In this document: positions 63,995 through 64,000 of the stretch, in pieces
Layout: each line of letters starts with the position of its first letter
How positions within the stretch are numbered: position 1 is the first letter of the stretch
DNA from: Phanerochaete sordida
Taxonomy: Eukaryota > Basidiomycota > Agaricomycetes > Polyporales > Phanerochaetaceae
Assembly (NCBI GenBank): GCA_019973155.2
Contig: BPQB01000067.1
Coordinates: 1 to 64,000, forward strand
Length of the DNA: 64,000 bases
Reading direction: 5' to 3'
Position numbers and translations under genes: made by a program
Notes under the pieces: model-generated
Databases searched by the model: none
What the model was told of the DNA's origin: nothing
Seen by the model: only the letters and a program-made list of their open reading frames with translations

Positions 63995-64000
63995 CGCTGA

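Overview
This window is fungal nuclear DNA, most likely from a mushroom-forming basidiomycete (Agaricomycetes). Genes are closely packed and GC-rich. They are interrupted by many introns of about 45-60 bases, most of which restore a conserved protein exactly when removed. The gene set is fungal: a Skt5/Chs4-type chitin-synthase regulator, Jhd1 histone demethylase, Pom1-type DYRK kinase, a DUF2421-type membrane protein and an MLKL-like kinase. All exon joins were read by eye, so internal boundaries are approximate unless stated.

Layout. 1-3.6 kb is an accessory strip: the 3' part of a decayed hAT transposase, a large hairpin, a direct repeat and a second inverted repeat. 3.6-18.9 kb holds a Ctp1/Sae2/CtIP-type end-resection factor, GPI1, a Rho GTPase, the PIG-X/Pbn1 subunit, a bifunctional PFK-2/FBPase-2, a GT8-like glycosyltransferase, polynucleotide kinase-phosphatase, phosphoglycerate kinase and a CCDC9-like RGG protein. 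19-34.4 kb holds Jhd1, Skt5-like, a PITH protein, an ING-type PHD protein, Nuf2 and a RecQ helicase. 34.6-47.9 kb holds a large DUF2421-type membrane protein, GAL7, DDX41, a tandem pair of ADP-sugar NUDIX hydrolases and SDA1. 48.5-50.8 kb encodes an MLKL-like helical domain joined to a kinase domain with lost catalytic residues. A gene-poor 4.3 kb stretch follows. The last part holds a Zn2Cys6 factor and a DYRK kinase that runs to the window edge.

Most genes sit in head-to-head pairs with short shared promoters: GPI1/Rho, PBN1/PFK2, PGK1/CCDC9-like, NUF2/RecQ and GAL7/DDX41. Functional echoes include two GPI-anchor genes flanking one GTPase gene, three DNA-end or recombination genes (Ctp1, PNK, RecQ), and glycolysis/sugar genes (PFK2, PGK1, GAL7).

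The most interesting locus is the predicted fungal MLKL-like pseudokinase at 48.5-50.8 kb. Next are the tandem NUDIX pair with conserved 12- and 14-base microexons, and three GC-AG introns in unrelated genes.
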